Of a stretch of DNA of 14,766 bases, positions 1-8,600 are shown in pieces. Source of the DNA: Chlamydia trachomatis. Its GTDB lineage: Bacteria > Chlamydiota > Chlamydiia > Chlamydiales > JAAKFR01. The notes under the pieces are model-generated. The model ran no database searches, was not told the origin of the DNA, and saw only the letters and a list, made by a program, of their open reading frames with translations. The position numbers and the translations under genes are program-made. Every line of letters begins with the position of its first letter. Position 1 is the first letter of the stretch. The DNA lies in the NCBI GenBank assembly GCA_945861315.1, contig CAMAUB010000012.1:1-14766 (forward strand), given 5' to 3'.

Positions 1-68
1 TAATATTAACCGACTTGGGATCATTAAACCGCGGGGCTTTGGCGCAACCATAAAATATCAATCTAAAT
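1..68. other. Unresolved window edge downstream of the glycosyltransferase gene
   Basis: This edge is too short to assign. Three readings stay open to the window start. A plus-strand frame from base 2 runs 34 codons to a TAA at 104–106, inside the end of the neighbouring gene. A plus-strand frame from base 3 ends with TAA at 51–53. A minus-strand ATG at 49–51 opens a frame leftward (MVAPKPRGLMIPSRLIL...). None shows a motif I recognise, and the minus-strand ATG has no Shine-Dalgarno sequence before it. In Chlamydia the gene beyond pcnB is engA/der, but nothing here shows its start. Confidence 0.25.
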
Positions 69-1199
69 TTAATCGACTATATCTAGAAAAGTTGGAAGAG
101 CCCTAATTGTTTTCACTACCTCATCAACAGTGATCCCTTTGATGCAGGCAGCAGTAGAGCATCCTCGAAAACAAGGAGAGCAAGGCATTTTTTTTGTGAG
201 TACATGAATATTTTCCCCATAAGGGCGAAAAATTTCAATCGGATTTATTCCAGTAAAAAGAAGTACAGCTGGAATGTTTACAGCTGCGGCAACATGTCCT
301 GCACTTGTATCTACACTAATGAGAAGATCAGCTCCTTGAATACAAGCGACGAAATCACTCCATGAGAGTTTGTTGCAATAATTTTCAGCATTGGGAAGGC
401 CTTGAATAACCCATTCAATCGCCTCCATCTCTTTTGTGCCATGCCCTGTAAAAATTAGTCGAGAGTTGAGTCGCTGTGCAAGATCGCGCCACTTTGATCT
501 GGTCCACTGTTTTAAAGGATCTCCAGCTCCCATATGAATCACAATATAATCTTTGTCTTTGTCCATTGATTGAACGGGTGGAAGATAGGGTTTAGAAGGT
601 TTTCCATCAATTCCCAAAAATTGCAGAAGCGAAAAAAAAGAGAGCACGGCAGATCTAGCATCAGATTGCCAAGGAAGAGAGTGAGTCAATAAAGGACCAA
701 ATCCCGCGCTTATAAAGCCAATACGTGTTGGAATACCAGCTTGCCACAATAGTGGGGCTGAATTTGGAAAATGAAATGAACAATCTATTGCCACATCATA
801 CTCTTTGAGCTCCTTTAGCACCTTGGAGCGCATCTTCCAATACTCTTTTTTTTTCCAATACTCTTTTTTTTTACTACGATCATTTTTCCAGTGATTGAGG
901 TGATGGATGTGATTGATAAGTGGGTGTTTTTCAATCACAGGATGAGACCATTTCCCAATCAACATCCCAATTTCAACAGTTGGAAAAGCCTCTTTGATTG
1001 GTTTAAGAAGAGTTGTTGTCAGAATCACATCACCTAGATGGGCTAGGTTTACAATGAGAATTTTTTTGGGAGGGGGGATAACAAAATTTTTCCGGATAGG
1101 AAGCGCCTTCAATAAAAAGTCTATTGTTGCAAGTGCGTAATAGGCCTTCTTATTATGAATTGGATAGGTTAAGCCTTTTGAGGACGTCTTCAGTTTCAT
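69..1199 (-). CDS. Glycosyltransferase family 9 (heptosyltransferase-like)
   Basis: This is a GT9-type sugar transferase of about 376 residues, the usual size for WaaC/WaaF-like ADP-heptose:LPS heptosyltransferases. Such enzymes add sugars to the lipopolysaccharide core on the inner face of the inner membrane. Visible family features are the N-terminal strand-loop ILIVNLAHLGDVILTT after a short basic leader, a central HMGAGDPLKQWTRSKW (family pattern of Gly-rich loop plus K-x-W), and the C-terminal donor-site block LISVDTSAGHVAAAV followed by a Cys-rich stretch PCSPCFRGC. I chose the ATG at 1199; an in-frame TTG at 1218–1220 would add seven residues. The gene overlaps the end of pcnB by 47 bases, so it is probably coupled to it. 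Oddities are an exact in-frame duplication giving KKKEYW twice, and several homopolymer runs of 8–9. The acceptor sugar cannot be read from the sequence. Confidence 0.85.
   Translation of the reverse strand: MKLKTSSKGLTYPIHNKKAYYALATIDFLLKALPIRKNFVIPPPKKILIVNLAHLGDVILTTTLLKPIKEAFPTVEIGMLIGKWSHPVIEKHPLINHIHHLNHWKNDRSKKKEYWKKKEYWKMRSKVLKELKEYDVAIDCSFHFPNSAPLLWQAGIPTRIGFISAGFGPLLTHSLPWQSDARSAVLSFFSLLQFLGIDGKPSKPYLPPVQSMDKDKDYIVIHMGAGDPLKQWTRSKWRDLAQRLNSRLIFTGHGTKEMEAIEWVIQGLPNAENYCNKLSWSDFVACIQGADLLISVDTSAGHVAAAVNIPAVLLFTGINPIEIFRPYGENIHVLTKKMPCSPCFRGCSTAACIKGITVDEVVKTIRALPTFLDIVD
837..872. repeat. Exact 18-bp tandem duplication with two T9 tracts
   Basis: The unit CCAATACTCTTTTTTTTT occurs at 837–854 and 855–872 without mismatch. 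It lies inside the glycosyltransferase gene; on the coding strand it gives two A9 tracts and the peptide KKKEYW repeated. Its length is a multiple of three, so the duplication itself keeps frame, but slippage in either A9 tract would not. Confidence 0.9.
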
Positions 1200-2313
1200 T
1201 GATGTCTTCTGTAATTGCAATTCGCTCTGCTTGTTTCAATAATATCCCCATAGGGGCTCCAGGCTTAATCCCGTGTTCTTTTAAGAGTGCTGCAGTGACA
1301 AGTGGCGTCTTCTTTTGAATTCGCTGGATATGCTTTTTAAGGCGCTTTTGTCTCTCTTTATGCTCTTCAATAGAATCTGGATTTTTCTTCTGCATGACCT
1401 TTAGCCATAGTGGGGCAAATTCGTGTGCATAGTAGTAGGTCCAATCGACTAGATCTTGTGGATTTGATTGAAAATATTCTACTAATTTTACATCTGAATT
1501 AGATGTTTTGAGGTAGTAACAAAGCTTCACCCCTTCACCTGGAAGCAATTCTATGAGATAGATAATTGTAGGGCACCCTTCTGGAAGAGAGGTCATGCGT
1601 GCTTGAACCTCTTCTAGAGGTATTTTGGAAAGTTGAGGAAAAATGGCTTGTAAAAGTCCAAAACGATGGAGCATAGTGATCGCTTGGTCAAAGCGGGGTG
1701 CTGCTGACATTTTTGTGAACTCCTGCCAGATTCTCTCCATAGATACAGAGGGGAAAAGAGTATTGGCATGTTTGATAATAGCCTCTTGGGTCTTCTCTTC
1801 TATACGAAATCCAAGACGTGCAGCAAAGCGAACAGCACGCATCATTCGTAATCGATCTTCAGCAAACCGCTCTTGTGGATTTCCAATTGCACGAATAATA
1901 TGGTGTTTTAGATCTTTTTGTCCTTCAACATAGTCATGGATTTCTTCAGTTAGTGGATCATAAAACATTCCATTAATTGTAAAATCACGCCGCTGCGCAT
2001 CTTTTTCTGGAGAAGAAAAATCTATTGATTGGGGATGTCTTCCGTCAACATAGTCATGATCTTTGCGAAATGTTGCCACTTCAAAAGACTCTCCCTCAAA
2101 GAGAACAAGAACTACACCAAAGGCTTTACCAATGGCAACAGTTTTAGGGAAGAGTGCTTCAACTTGATCGGGTGATGCTGAGGTTGCAATATCAACTTCG
2201 TCACTTGCTATTCCAAGCAAAAAATCGCGCACAAAGCCGCCAGCATAGTAGGCTATATAGCCCGCTTTACGAAGAGTTCTAACTATTTTAAGCGATTTTT
2301 TTTGATGAGTCAC
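1153..2313 (-). CDS. pcnB: CCA-adding enzyme / poly(A) polymerase family nucleotidyltransferase
   Basis: A class II template-independent nucleotidyltransferase of 386 residues, either tRNA CCA-adding or mRNA poly(A) polymerase; these relatives are hard to separate by sequence. The palm motif is [11 protein letters not shown] (about residues 24–34) followed by the metal-binding stretch DEVDIAT (38–44). Further on come [13 protein letters not shown] and [18 protein letters not shown], both typical of the head and neck that bind the incoming nucleotide. The C terminus is Lys/Arg-rich ([17 protein letters not shown]), as in RNA-binding tails. The start is GTG at 2311–2313, because no ATG lies between the previous stop and the GG-RD motif. 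It sits inside the last 26 bases of clpX, so translation is probably coupled. The usual first metal-binding Asp is Glu (E39). The encoded tRNA in this window lacks CCA, so CCA addition by this enzyme or another is needed. Confidence 0.88.
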   Translation of the reverse strand: MTHQKKSLKIVRTLRKAGYIAYYAGGFVRDFLLGIASDEVDIATSASPDQVEALFPKTVAIGKAFGVVLVLFEGESFEVATFRKDHDYVDGRHPQSIDFSSPEKDAQRRDFTINGMFYDPLTEEIHDYVEGQKDLKHHIIRAIGNPQERFAEDRLRMMRAVRFAARLGFRIEEKTQEAIIKHANTLFPSVSMERIWQEFTKMSAAPRFDQAITMLHRFGLLQAIFPQLSKIPLEEVQARMTSLPEGCPTIIYLIELLPGEGVKLCYYLKTSNSDVKLVEYFQSNPQDLVDWTYYYAHEFAPLWLKVMQKKNPDSIEEHKERQKRLKKHIQRIQKKTPLVTAALLKEHGIKPGAPMGILLKQAERIAITEDINETEDVLKRLNLSNS

Positions 2314-3517
2314 GCCGGATAATCAGCGGGGGTTTATTTTTAGAAATGGTCTCTTCGTCAATATGAATTTCCGCAATTGTTTCATCAGAAGGGACTTCAA
2401 ACATAAGATCACAGAGAAGATTTTCTAAGATCATGCGTAGAGCACGCGCCCCTGTGCCTGCTTTTTTCGCTTTTTTGGCTGCAGCATAGAGTGCTTCTTT
2501 TGAAAACTCAAGTTTGACGTTCTCTTCAGCAAAGAGGTGTGTGTATTGTTTGACAATTGCATTTTTTGGCTCAGTCAAAATCTTTACCAGGTCATCCAAA
2601 GTGAGCTCATTGCAATTGACAATAGAGTTAAATCGACCAATGAACTCGGGAATCATTCCGTAGCTAATTAGATCTTCAGGTTCAATTTGTGACAAAAGGA
2701 GATTTTTGTCATGTATATCAAAATTTTCTTTGGTTTTAAGATCTTTAAATCCAATTGTGCTTTTTCCAAGACGTTTTGAAACAATTTTTTCGAGATTTAC
2801 AAAGGCTCCACCAACAACAAAAAGAATATTTTCAGTATTGACCTTAATGTATTCTTGGTGAGGATGCTTGCGTCCTCCCTTTGGGGGAACATTTGCTATC
2901 GTTCCTTCAACGATTTTCAATAGAGCTTGTTGAACACCTTCTCCAGAAACATCTCTTGTAATCGATACATTTGATGTTGTACGGCCAATTTTATCAATCT
3001 CATCGATATAGATGATGCCGCGCTCTGCTGCTGCAACGTCATAATCGGCAGCTTGTAAAAGACGCAAGATTATGTTTTCAACATCTTCTCCAACATAGCC
3101 TGCTTCTGTCAATGTTGTCGCATCTGCAATGGTGAAAGGAACATCTAGTACAGAGGCAAGTGTTTTTGCAATAAGCGTCTTTCCAGATCCTGTTGGCCCT
3201 ATTAATAAGATATTTGATTTGTTGTATCCAATTTCTTTATTTTGTGTAAGTGCACGCACACGTTTGTAATGGTTGTAAACACCAACCGCAATTGTTCTTT
3301 TTGCCAAATCTTGTCCGATTACAAATTCATCAAGACGCGCTTTTATTTCAGCAGGTTTTAAGATTTTAAATTCGCGTGCTTCAGGTTTTTTGTCTAAAAT
3401 ACTCATGCACAAACGTATGCAATTGTCGCAAATATAGACATTAGGTCCAGAGATGAGCTTCTCGACATCATCTTCAGAGCGTCCACAAAAAGAGCAGGTA
3501 GCTGTATCTTTACTCAT
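2288..3517 (-). CDS. clpX: ClpX, ATP-dependent unfoldase subunit of ClpXP
   Basis: An AAA+ hexameric unfoldase that recognises, unfolds and feeds proteins into ClpP. It has 409 residues, close to the family norm. The N-terminal zinc-binding domain has four cysteines (C8, C11, C30, C33). Walker A is GPTGSGKT (107–114), the substrate-gripping pore loop is GYVG (140–143) and Walker B is IIYIDEID (168–175). The RKH loop (GGRKHPHQE), the ClpP-docking IGF loop ([11 protein letters not shown]) and sensor-2 GARALR are all present, so both ATPase activity and ClpP binding should be intact. Its ATG overlaps the clpP stop as ATGA (4 bases), the classic arrangement for coupled translation in an equimolar complex. 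Its 3' end overlaps pcnB by 26 bases. The order tig–clpP–clpX matches CT707–CT705 of Chlamydia trachomatis. Confidence 0.97.
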   Translation of the reverse strand: MSKDTATCSFCGRSEDDVEKLISGPNVYICDNCIRLCMSILDKKPEAREFKILKPAEIKARLDEFVIGQDLAKRTIAVGVYNHYKRVRALTQNKEIGYNKSNILLIGPTGSGKTLIAKTLASVLDVPFTIADATTLTEAGYVGEDVENIILRLLQAADYDVAAAERGIIYIDEIDKIGRTTSNVSITRDVSGEGVQQALLKIVEGTIANVPPKGGRKHPHQEYIKVNTENILFVVGGAFVNLEKIVSKRLGKSTIGFKDLKTKENFDIHDKNLLLSQIEPEDLISYGMIPEFIGRFNSIVNCNELTLDDLVKILTEPKNAIVKQYTHLFAEENVKLEFSKEALYAAAKKAKKAGTGARALRMILENLLCDLMFEVPSDETIAEIHIDEETISKNKPPLIIRRDSSKKIA

Positions 3518-4116
3518 GTTTTTGTTGTTACAATTTCGTCAATTAGACCGTACTCAATAGCCTCTTGGGGGCTCATGAAGTGGTCACGGTCAGAGTCTTC
3601 TAAAACTTTCTTTACTGGCTGCCCTGTGCACTCAGAAAGGATTTCTGCTAAATATTGCTTTAAACGCAAGATCTCTTCTGCTTGTAATTTGATATCAGCA
3701 GAAGTTCCCATAATTCCTCCAGAGGGTTGATGAATCATGACACGTCCATGTGGCAATGAACGTCGCTTCCCTTTAGACCCAGCAGCTAGAAGTAGGGCTC
3801 CCATCGAAGCTGCTTGACCAATGCAGTAGGTATTTACATCACAGCCTAGAAAGCGAATCGTGTCGTAAATAGCAAGTCCTGCAGTGATATAGCCACCCGG
3901 AGAGTTGATAAAAATCTGAATATCTTTTTTAGGATCTTCTGTCATTAAAAAAAGCAGTTGAGCAATCACGACATTGGCTAATTGGTCTGTTATTTCTTGA
4001 CCAATCAAGACAATGCGATCTTTCAATAACCTGGAGAAGATATCCATGGCGCGTTCACCACGGCCGGTATCTTCAACAACATAGGGGACTAAAGCGGCCA
4101 TTGATCTTTGCGACAT
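3514..4116 (-). CDS. clpP: ClpP, proteolytic subunit of ClpXP
   Basis: A serine peptidase of 200 residues that forms the proteolytic barrel served by ClpX. The catalytic triad is readable: Ser104 in GQAASMGA, His129 in MIHQPSGG and Asp178 in DRDHF. The oxyanion/strand motif INSPGG (70–75) is present. The start at 4116 is well supported: AAGGAA lies 7 bases upstream of the ATG (plus-strand 4124–4129). Its position beside clpX and tig matches the chlamydial paralogue called ClpP2 (CT706); chlamydiae carry a second clpP elsewhere. The N terminus is about as short as that of a processed ClpP, with little propeptide. The 47 bases between it and tig hold no obvious terminator, so co-transcription is likely. 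Confidence 0.97.
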   Translation of the reverse strand: MSQRSMAALVPYVVEDTGRGERAMDIFSRLLKDRIVLIGQEITDQLANVVIAQLLFLMTEDPKKDIQIFINSPGGYITAGLAIYDTIRFLGCDVNTYCIGQAASMGALLLAAGSKGKRRSLPHGRVMIHQPSGGIMGTSADIKLQAEEILRLKQYLAEILSECTGQPVKKVLEDSDRDHFMSPQEAIEYGLIDEIVTTKT

Positions 4117-4163
4117 AAACGATTTCCTTCACACGTTGATTAGAAGATTAGTGTATGCATGAC

Positions 4164-5429
4164 TCAAGAATTAGTCAATTGAGATAACGCATACTCTTTT
4201 GTTTTACGTTCTATCAAAACGGATGAGAGACGTTCCACCATCTGCTCTGTTGATCCCTGACTCATTCCCTGCTGAAAATAAGCAGGATTGCGAGCCATTT
4301 GATGAACAAGTTCATCATTAAGCTCTTTTTGTGAAACAGCGACATTCCCTTGCTTGGCTATTTGTTTGTTTAAGAAGAAAAGATGTAAGCTTTTATCGAC
4401 AAGTGTTGCAATTTCCTGCTCAATTTCAGCTTCACGCGTTTTAATTTCTTCGTCGCTTAATTGCTGTTTTTTCATTTCTGCAATTTTTTCTTTGATCCGT
4501 ACCTCACGTTCAGACGCTAGTAAAGAGGCGGGCACATCGAATTTGTAGACTTCAACAAGAGCCTCTTCAAGAGCTTGGATCTTTTTGATTTGAAGATTAT
4601 CTAAGGCCTCATTCTCAAGGTTGTGGTGAATTTTTTTCAAAAGATCCTCTTTTGACTCAGCGCCAACTTTAATCGCTAAATCATCATTCACTTCAGGAAG
4701 AATAATTTTCCACAGCGTATGGAGGGTGACACGAACTTTGCTAGGTTTTTCCCCTTCGGTCAGCGTCTCTTTTACCTCTTCTAGATTCATTCCGATCAAT
4801 GCCTTCATAATCCAAGGTGCGATATGCCCTTCTTCTAGGGGGACTCTTCTATTTTCAATGATGGACATATCTGGCTCTACAGTTCTAACTGAAATGTTAG
4901 CATAGTCATTTTCCGCAGCACTTCGTCCCTCAATTGCTTCCCAGTCTGCATGAGAGCGTCTCACCTCAAAAAGAACTTCATCAACTTTGCTTTCAGGATA
5001 GGGCTCTTTCTCGATTTCAGGAATAGAGAGCTTCGAAAAATCGATAGTGGGAACATCTGGGTAGTGTTCATAGGAAAAAGAGATTTCAGCCCCTTCTTCT
5101 AGACAGCAAAGACCAACTTTTGGTCGTCCATCAAGACCCTTGCGTAGGGGATAAATTTTACTTAAGTGCAGCCCTTGTTCGACTCCTACTTGGATCAAAA
5201 TATCTTTCCATTCTTGATCAACGTACGAACCATATTTAGAAACCACTGTATTGTCAGGAGCTTTCCCTTTGCGAAAGCCGGGGACAGAGATTTGCTTATT
5301 AACTTGACGGACAGCCTTTTTATAGGCTTTTTTTGTCTCGATTGGCGAGATCATGACGTTCATAGATAGCTTACAGCCCGTAGACTTTGTCGCTTCGACC
5401 TTAAAGGCCTCACTCTCAAATGTTTCCAT
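4164..5429 (-). CDS. tig: Trigger factor, ribosome-associated chaperone
   Basis: The chaperone that shields nascent chains at the ribosome exit tunnel, 421 residues, a normal length. The ribosome-docking signature GFRKGKAP is at 51–58, in the N-terminal domain. The C-terminal half (from about 245) is highly charged and helical, as expected for the arms of the chaperone cradle. The middle segment, where the FKBP-like prolyl isomerase domain belongs (about 172–242), is short and lacks the EFEGG-type loop and most aromatic active-site positions, so isomerase activity is doubtful. The ATG at 5429 is the only reasonable start: the next ATG (residue 23) would remove the first beta strand, and upstream the frame meets a TGA within the tRNA. 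It starts one base after the tRNA acceptor stem, leaving no room for a normal ribosome-binding site. Confidence 0.94.
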   Translation of the reverse strand: METFESEAFKVEATKSTGCKLSMNVMISPIETKKAYKKAVRQVNKQISVPGFRKGKAPDNTVVSKYGSYVDQEWKDILIQVGVEQGLHLSKIYPLRKGLDGRPKVGLCCLEEGAEISFSYEHYPDVPTIDFSKLSIPEIEKEPYPESKVDEVLFEVRRSHADWEAIEGRSAAENDYANISVRTVEPDMSIIENRRVPLEEGHIAPWIMKALIGMNLEEVKETLTEGEKPSKVRVTLHTLWKIILPEVNDDLAIKVGAESKEDLLKKIHHNLENEALDNLQIKKIQALEEALVEVYKFDVPASLLASEREVRIKEKIAEMKKQQLSDEEIKTREAEIEQEIATLVDKSLHLFFLNKQIAKQGNVAVSQKELNDELVHQMARNPAYFQQGMSQGSTEQMVERLSSVLIERKTKEYALSQLTNS

Positions 5430-5430
5430 A

Positions 5431-5501
5431 GCGGGTGATGAGATTCGAACTCACGACCCTCACGTTGGCAACGTGATGCTCTACCACTGAGCTACACCCG
5501 C
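5431..5501 (-). tRNA. tRNA-Gly (anticodon GCC)
   Basis: A 71-base cloverleaf read on the minus strand. The acceptor stem GCGGGTG pairs perfectly with CACCCGC. The D-arm is GCTC/GAGC, the anticodon stem TCACG/CGTGA encloses TTGCCAA (anticodon GCC at plus-strand 5467–5469), and the T-arm GTGAG/CTCAT holds TTCGAAT with one G·U pair. The discriminator base is U (5430), as expected for bacterial tRNA-Gly. The 3' CCA is not encoded, since the next three bases are the ATG of tig. It is the first product of the leftward operon. Confidence 0.98.
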
Positions 5502-5536
5502 ATCTTTTAGTAACCCAATACTCAGGTTAGTAGCGA

Positions 5537-5566
5537 ATTTTAGGGAGTTTACCCTATTTTATGCAA
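5537..5566 (-). promoter_or_regulatory. Sigma70-type promoter for tRNA-Gly–tig–clpP–clpX operon
   Basis: On the minus strand a -35 box TTGCAT (5561–5566) is followed after 18 bases by a -10 box TAAAAT (5537–5542). Transcription would start near 5530, about 29 bases before the mature tRNA. The spacer holds the dyad AGGG-N6-CCCT; whether that matters is unknown. No comparable element was seen between the tRNA and tig. Confidence 0.65.
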
Positions 5567-5575
5567 CCGTTTTCC

Positions 5576-5605
5576 TTGCCGTGCGGGCCCTTAGCCCTCT
5601 ATAAA
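5576..5605 (+). promoter_or_regulatory. Probable promoter for the SNF2–mreB–pckG unit
   Basis: TTGCCG (5576–5581) and TATAAA (5600–5605) are separated by 18 bases. The start would be near 5612, giving a leader of about 57 bases before the helicase gene. It is back to back with the leftward promoter: the two -35 boxes are 9 bases apart, so the two arms could influence each other. The G+C-rich spacer makes it a weaker match than the leftward promoter. Confidence 0.45.
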
Positions 5606-5668
5606 AGGAGTCATGAAAAGATTGATCTGGACTATGGTTGCGCTTTGAGTTAAAAGTAATTTCTAAAA

Positions 5669-8600
5669 ATGCTGAACTTTCGAAAGCTACGTCAGGACTT
5701 TTCTTCCAATATCCTCAAAGAGGGAAAAAGCCTCTTTGAAGGGGATTCGATTATCGATGCAAAAATTATCCATCTTGACAATGATACAATCCGTCTAAGT
5801 TCTCGCGTCAAAGGCGCTTTTGAAAATGTCTATGAATCAGAAGTTGAAATTGACAGGCACGAATCGTCGGCTGTCGATTCGAATTGTGATTGCACCTATA
5901 CCTATGATTGTCAGCATATCGCAGCTTTTCTCTTCTTTCTTGAAAAAAATCTGAATGAAATTGTAGTCAACTACTCAAAAGGGGCTGATTTAGATAAAGT
6001 CGAAGAGGAAGAGAAGAAAAAGCTGAAGCAGACTTTTAATGAGGCCGAAGCAAAAGAAGATAAACGAAAAGATGAGAGCTATCAAAAAGAGGTTCTCTCT
6101 GATTATATTCATGCTTCAAAATTTCTAGGGTCATCGGCCTTTTTTCTCCCTTGCGAAAATCGGGAGGTGGATCAGGCAGATCTAGCTGTGATTGTCAATC
6201 TAGCCAGTGACAAAATGTATGAGATCGTATTGGCTCTGCGGTTAACATCACGATCAAAACCGCTTTATATCCCAAACATCAAGGCTTTTCTTGATACAAT
6301 TCGATACAAAGAGCCAATTTGTATTGGGGGAAAGCGCTACTATTTTACTCTCGGCTCATTTAACTCCATTGACCAAGAGGTATTGCGTCTTTTGCTTGAT
6401 CACGTCCATTATTCTGGGTCAGGTGAAGAGCGCTATTTACGTATTGGTCAGATTGAGCGAGAAATTTTTGGGATGATTTTGGCTAAGGTTTATGATTTAG
6501 CCACAGCACAAGGCATTACGATGGGGGATGAAGCAGTTCCTCTCCCCTCTTTATATGCTGGAAATTTGGAGGAGCCGCTCTGTTTTGCCTTATCTCTTGC
6601 TCATATTCAATTTACCCTTGAGTACCTTGAGACTCCAGGTCCAACTCTTCTGCTCAAACCATCGATTACAATCGATGAAGATGTTTTAACTCCAGAAGAG
6701 GCGATGCTTTTTAGTTCAACAAAGCCAGGCGTGATTCATAAAAGTGTCTATCACCGTTTTGGTCCGCGGATTGGACGCATCCATTTAAATCAGTTAACTA
6801 AGATGCATGATCTTGCTATCCCAAAGCCCCTTTTTGGATCATTCATTGAAAATAGTCTTCCTGTGCTTCGTCAATTTGCGAGAGTGACAAATCCAAGTTT
6901 GATCAATCGCTTTGTTACTCTGCCCTACGTAGGAGAGGTGAAGGGGCGATGCGTTATTCATTATCTTGATGGAGAGCTCGACGCAGAATTTTTCTTTCTC
7001 TACGACCAGATCGAGGTTTGTGCATCACACAGTGCCTTAAAGTATGAAGATATCTCAAGGTTTGTTGATGAAGAGGGTGTTTTAGCACGTGACTTGGCTT
7101 ATGAGCGTTATCTACTTAATGAGCTTTTTGAAGACTTCAACTATGATGAAAAAGAAGGGGTTTTTTGCGTAAAAAGCGAAAAGAAAATTGTCGAGTTTAT
7201 GACAGAGGTGATCCCTCGTTTTCAAGATAAAATCGCATTTGAATGCCCAGAAAATCTTCTAGAACAGTTTATCTATGATGATTCAACATTTATCCTCAAA
7301 CTGAGTGAATCAGATCAAGTAGACTCTTACCGAATTGACTTGAAAGTTGATGGATTCATGAAAGGCGTTTCTTTTGAGCGTGTCTGGGACTGTATCGCTG
7401 CGAAAAAGCGTTTTGTTGAGCTCGACTCTCCTAAGAGTCGAAAAAAGGGGACCATTCCTCGTATTTTAGTTTTGGATCTTGAAAAGATCACCCCTCTTAT
7501 TCAGCTTTTTGATGAGATTGGTATTTCAAAACTCGAAGATCACTTTGAGAATCGTCCACTGTGGAGTTTGACAACAATCGACAGCGAGCAATTTAAAGAT
7601 CTCCCTATTCAATTTTCGATGACGAAAAAACTCAAAGACATTCAAAAACAGATTCTAGGTGAAAACTCTTTCAAATCAAGTGACATCCCAAGCGAAATAA
7701 AAGCTGATTTACGTAAGTATCAATTAGAGGGAGTCCGCTGGTTAGAACGTCTTAGACAGATGCATTTGGGGGGTATTTTAGCCGATGATATGGGTCTTGG
7801 AAAGACTCTTCAAGCAATCATTGCGATTTCGCAAAATGGTAAGAGTGGAAAGCTAGGTTCTCTTATTGTCTGCCCAACATCCCTTGTCTATAATTGGAAG
7901 GAAGAGTTTCATAAATTCAATCCCAGCCTAAAGATTTTAATTGTGGATAGTAATCCAACACAGCGGAAAAAAATGTTGAATTCAGCTGAAGAGTATGATG
8001 TGCTCGTCACCTCTTATAATCTGCTCCAAAAAGATATCGAACATTATAAGAAAATGCGTTTCGAATATGTTATTCTGGATGAAGCGCAACATATTAAAAA
8101 TCGCGGAACGCGCAATGCAAAATCAGTTAAACTCATCAATGCTCGCTACCGCTTGATTTTAACGGGTACACCGATTGAAAATTCACTTGAAGAACTCTGG
8201 TCTCTCTTTGACTTTTTAATGCCAGGCCTACTAAGCTCTTACGATAGATTTGTCGAAAAGTATATTCGAAAGAAAGAGAGCAATAGCCTGGAAACATTAA
8301 AACGAAAAGTCTTTCCTTTTATTTTAAGACGTATGAAGGAGGATGTCATAGACGATCTTCCTCCTGTTTCTGAAATTGAGTATCACTGTCATCTTTCTGC
8401 TGTACAACAAGAGCTGTATACGTCTTATGCAGCTTCGGCAAAAGAAGAACTCTCAAAGCTTGTGAAAAAAGAGGGCTTTGACAAAATCCAAATCCACGTT
8501 TTAGCAACATTAACTCGCTTGAAGCAGATCTGTTGTCACCCAGCAATTTTTGCTAAAGAGAGACCTGAAGTTGGGGATTCTGCGAAGTATGATATGTTGA

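Noticed and set aside
5613..5648. Eleven-codon frame (MKRLIWTMVAL) upstream of the SNF2 gene with AGGAG before it
   Set aside because: The AGGAG is only 2 bases from the ATG and the predicted transcription start (about 5612) would exclude it from the RNA. Too short to support as a leader peptide.
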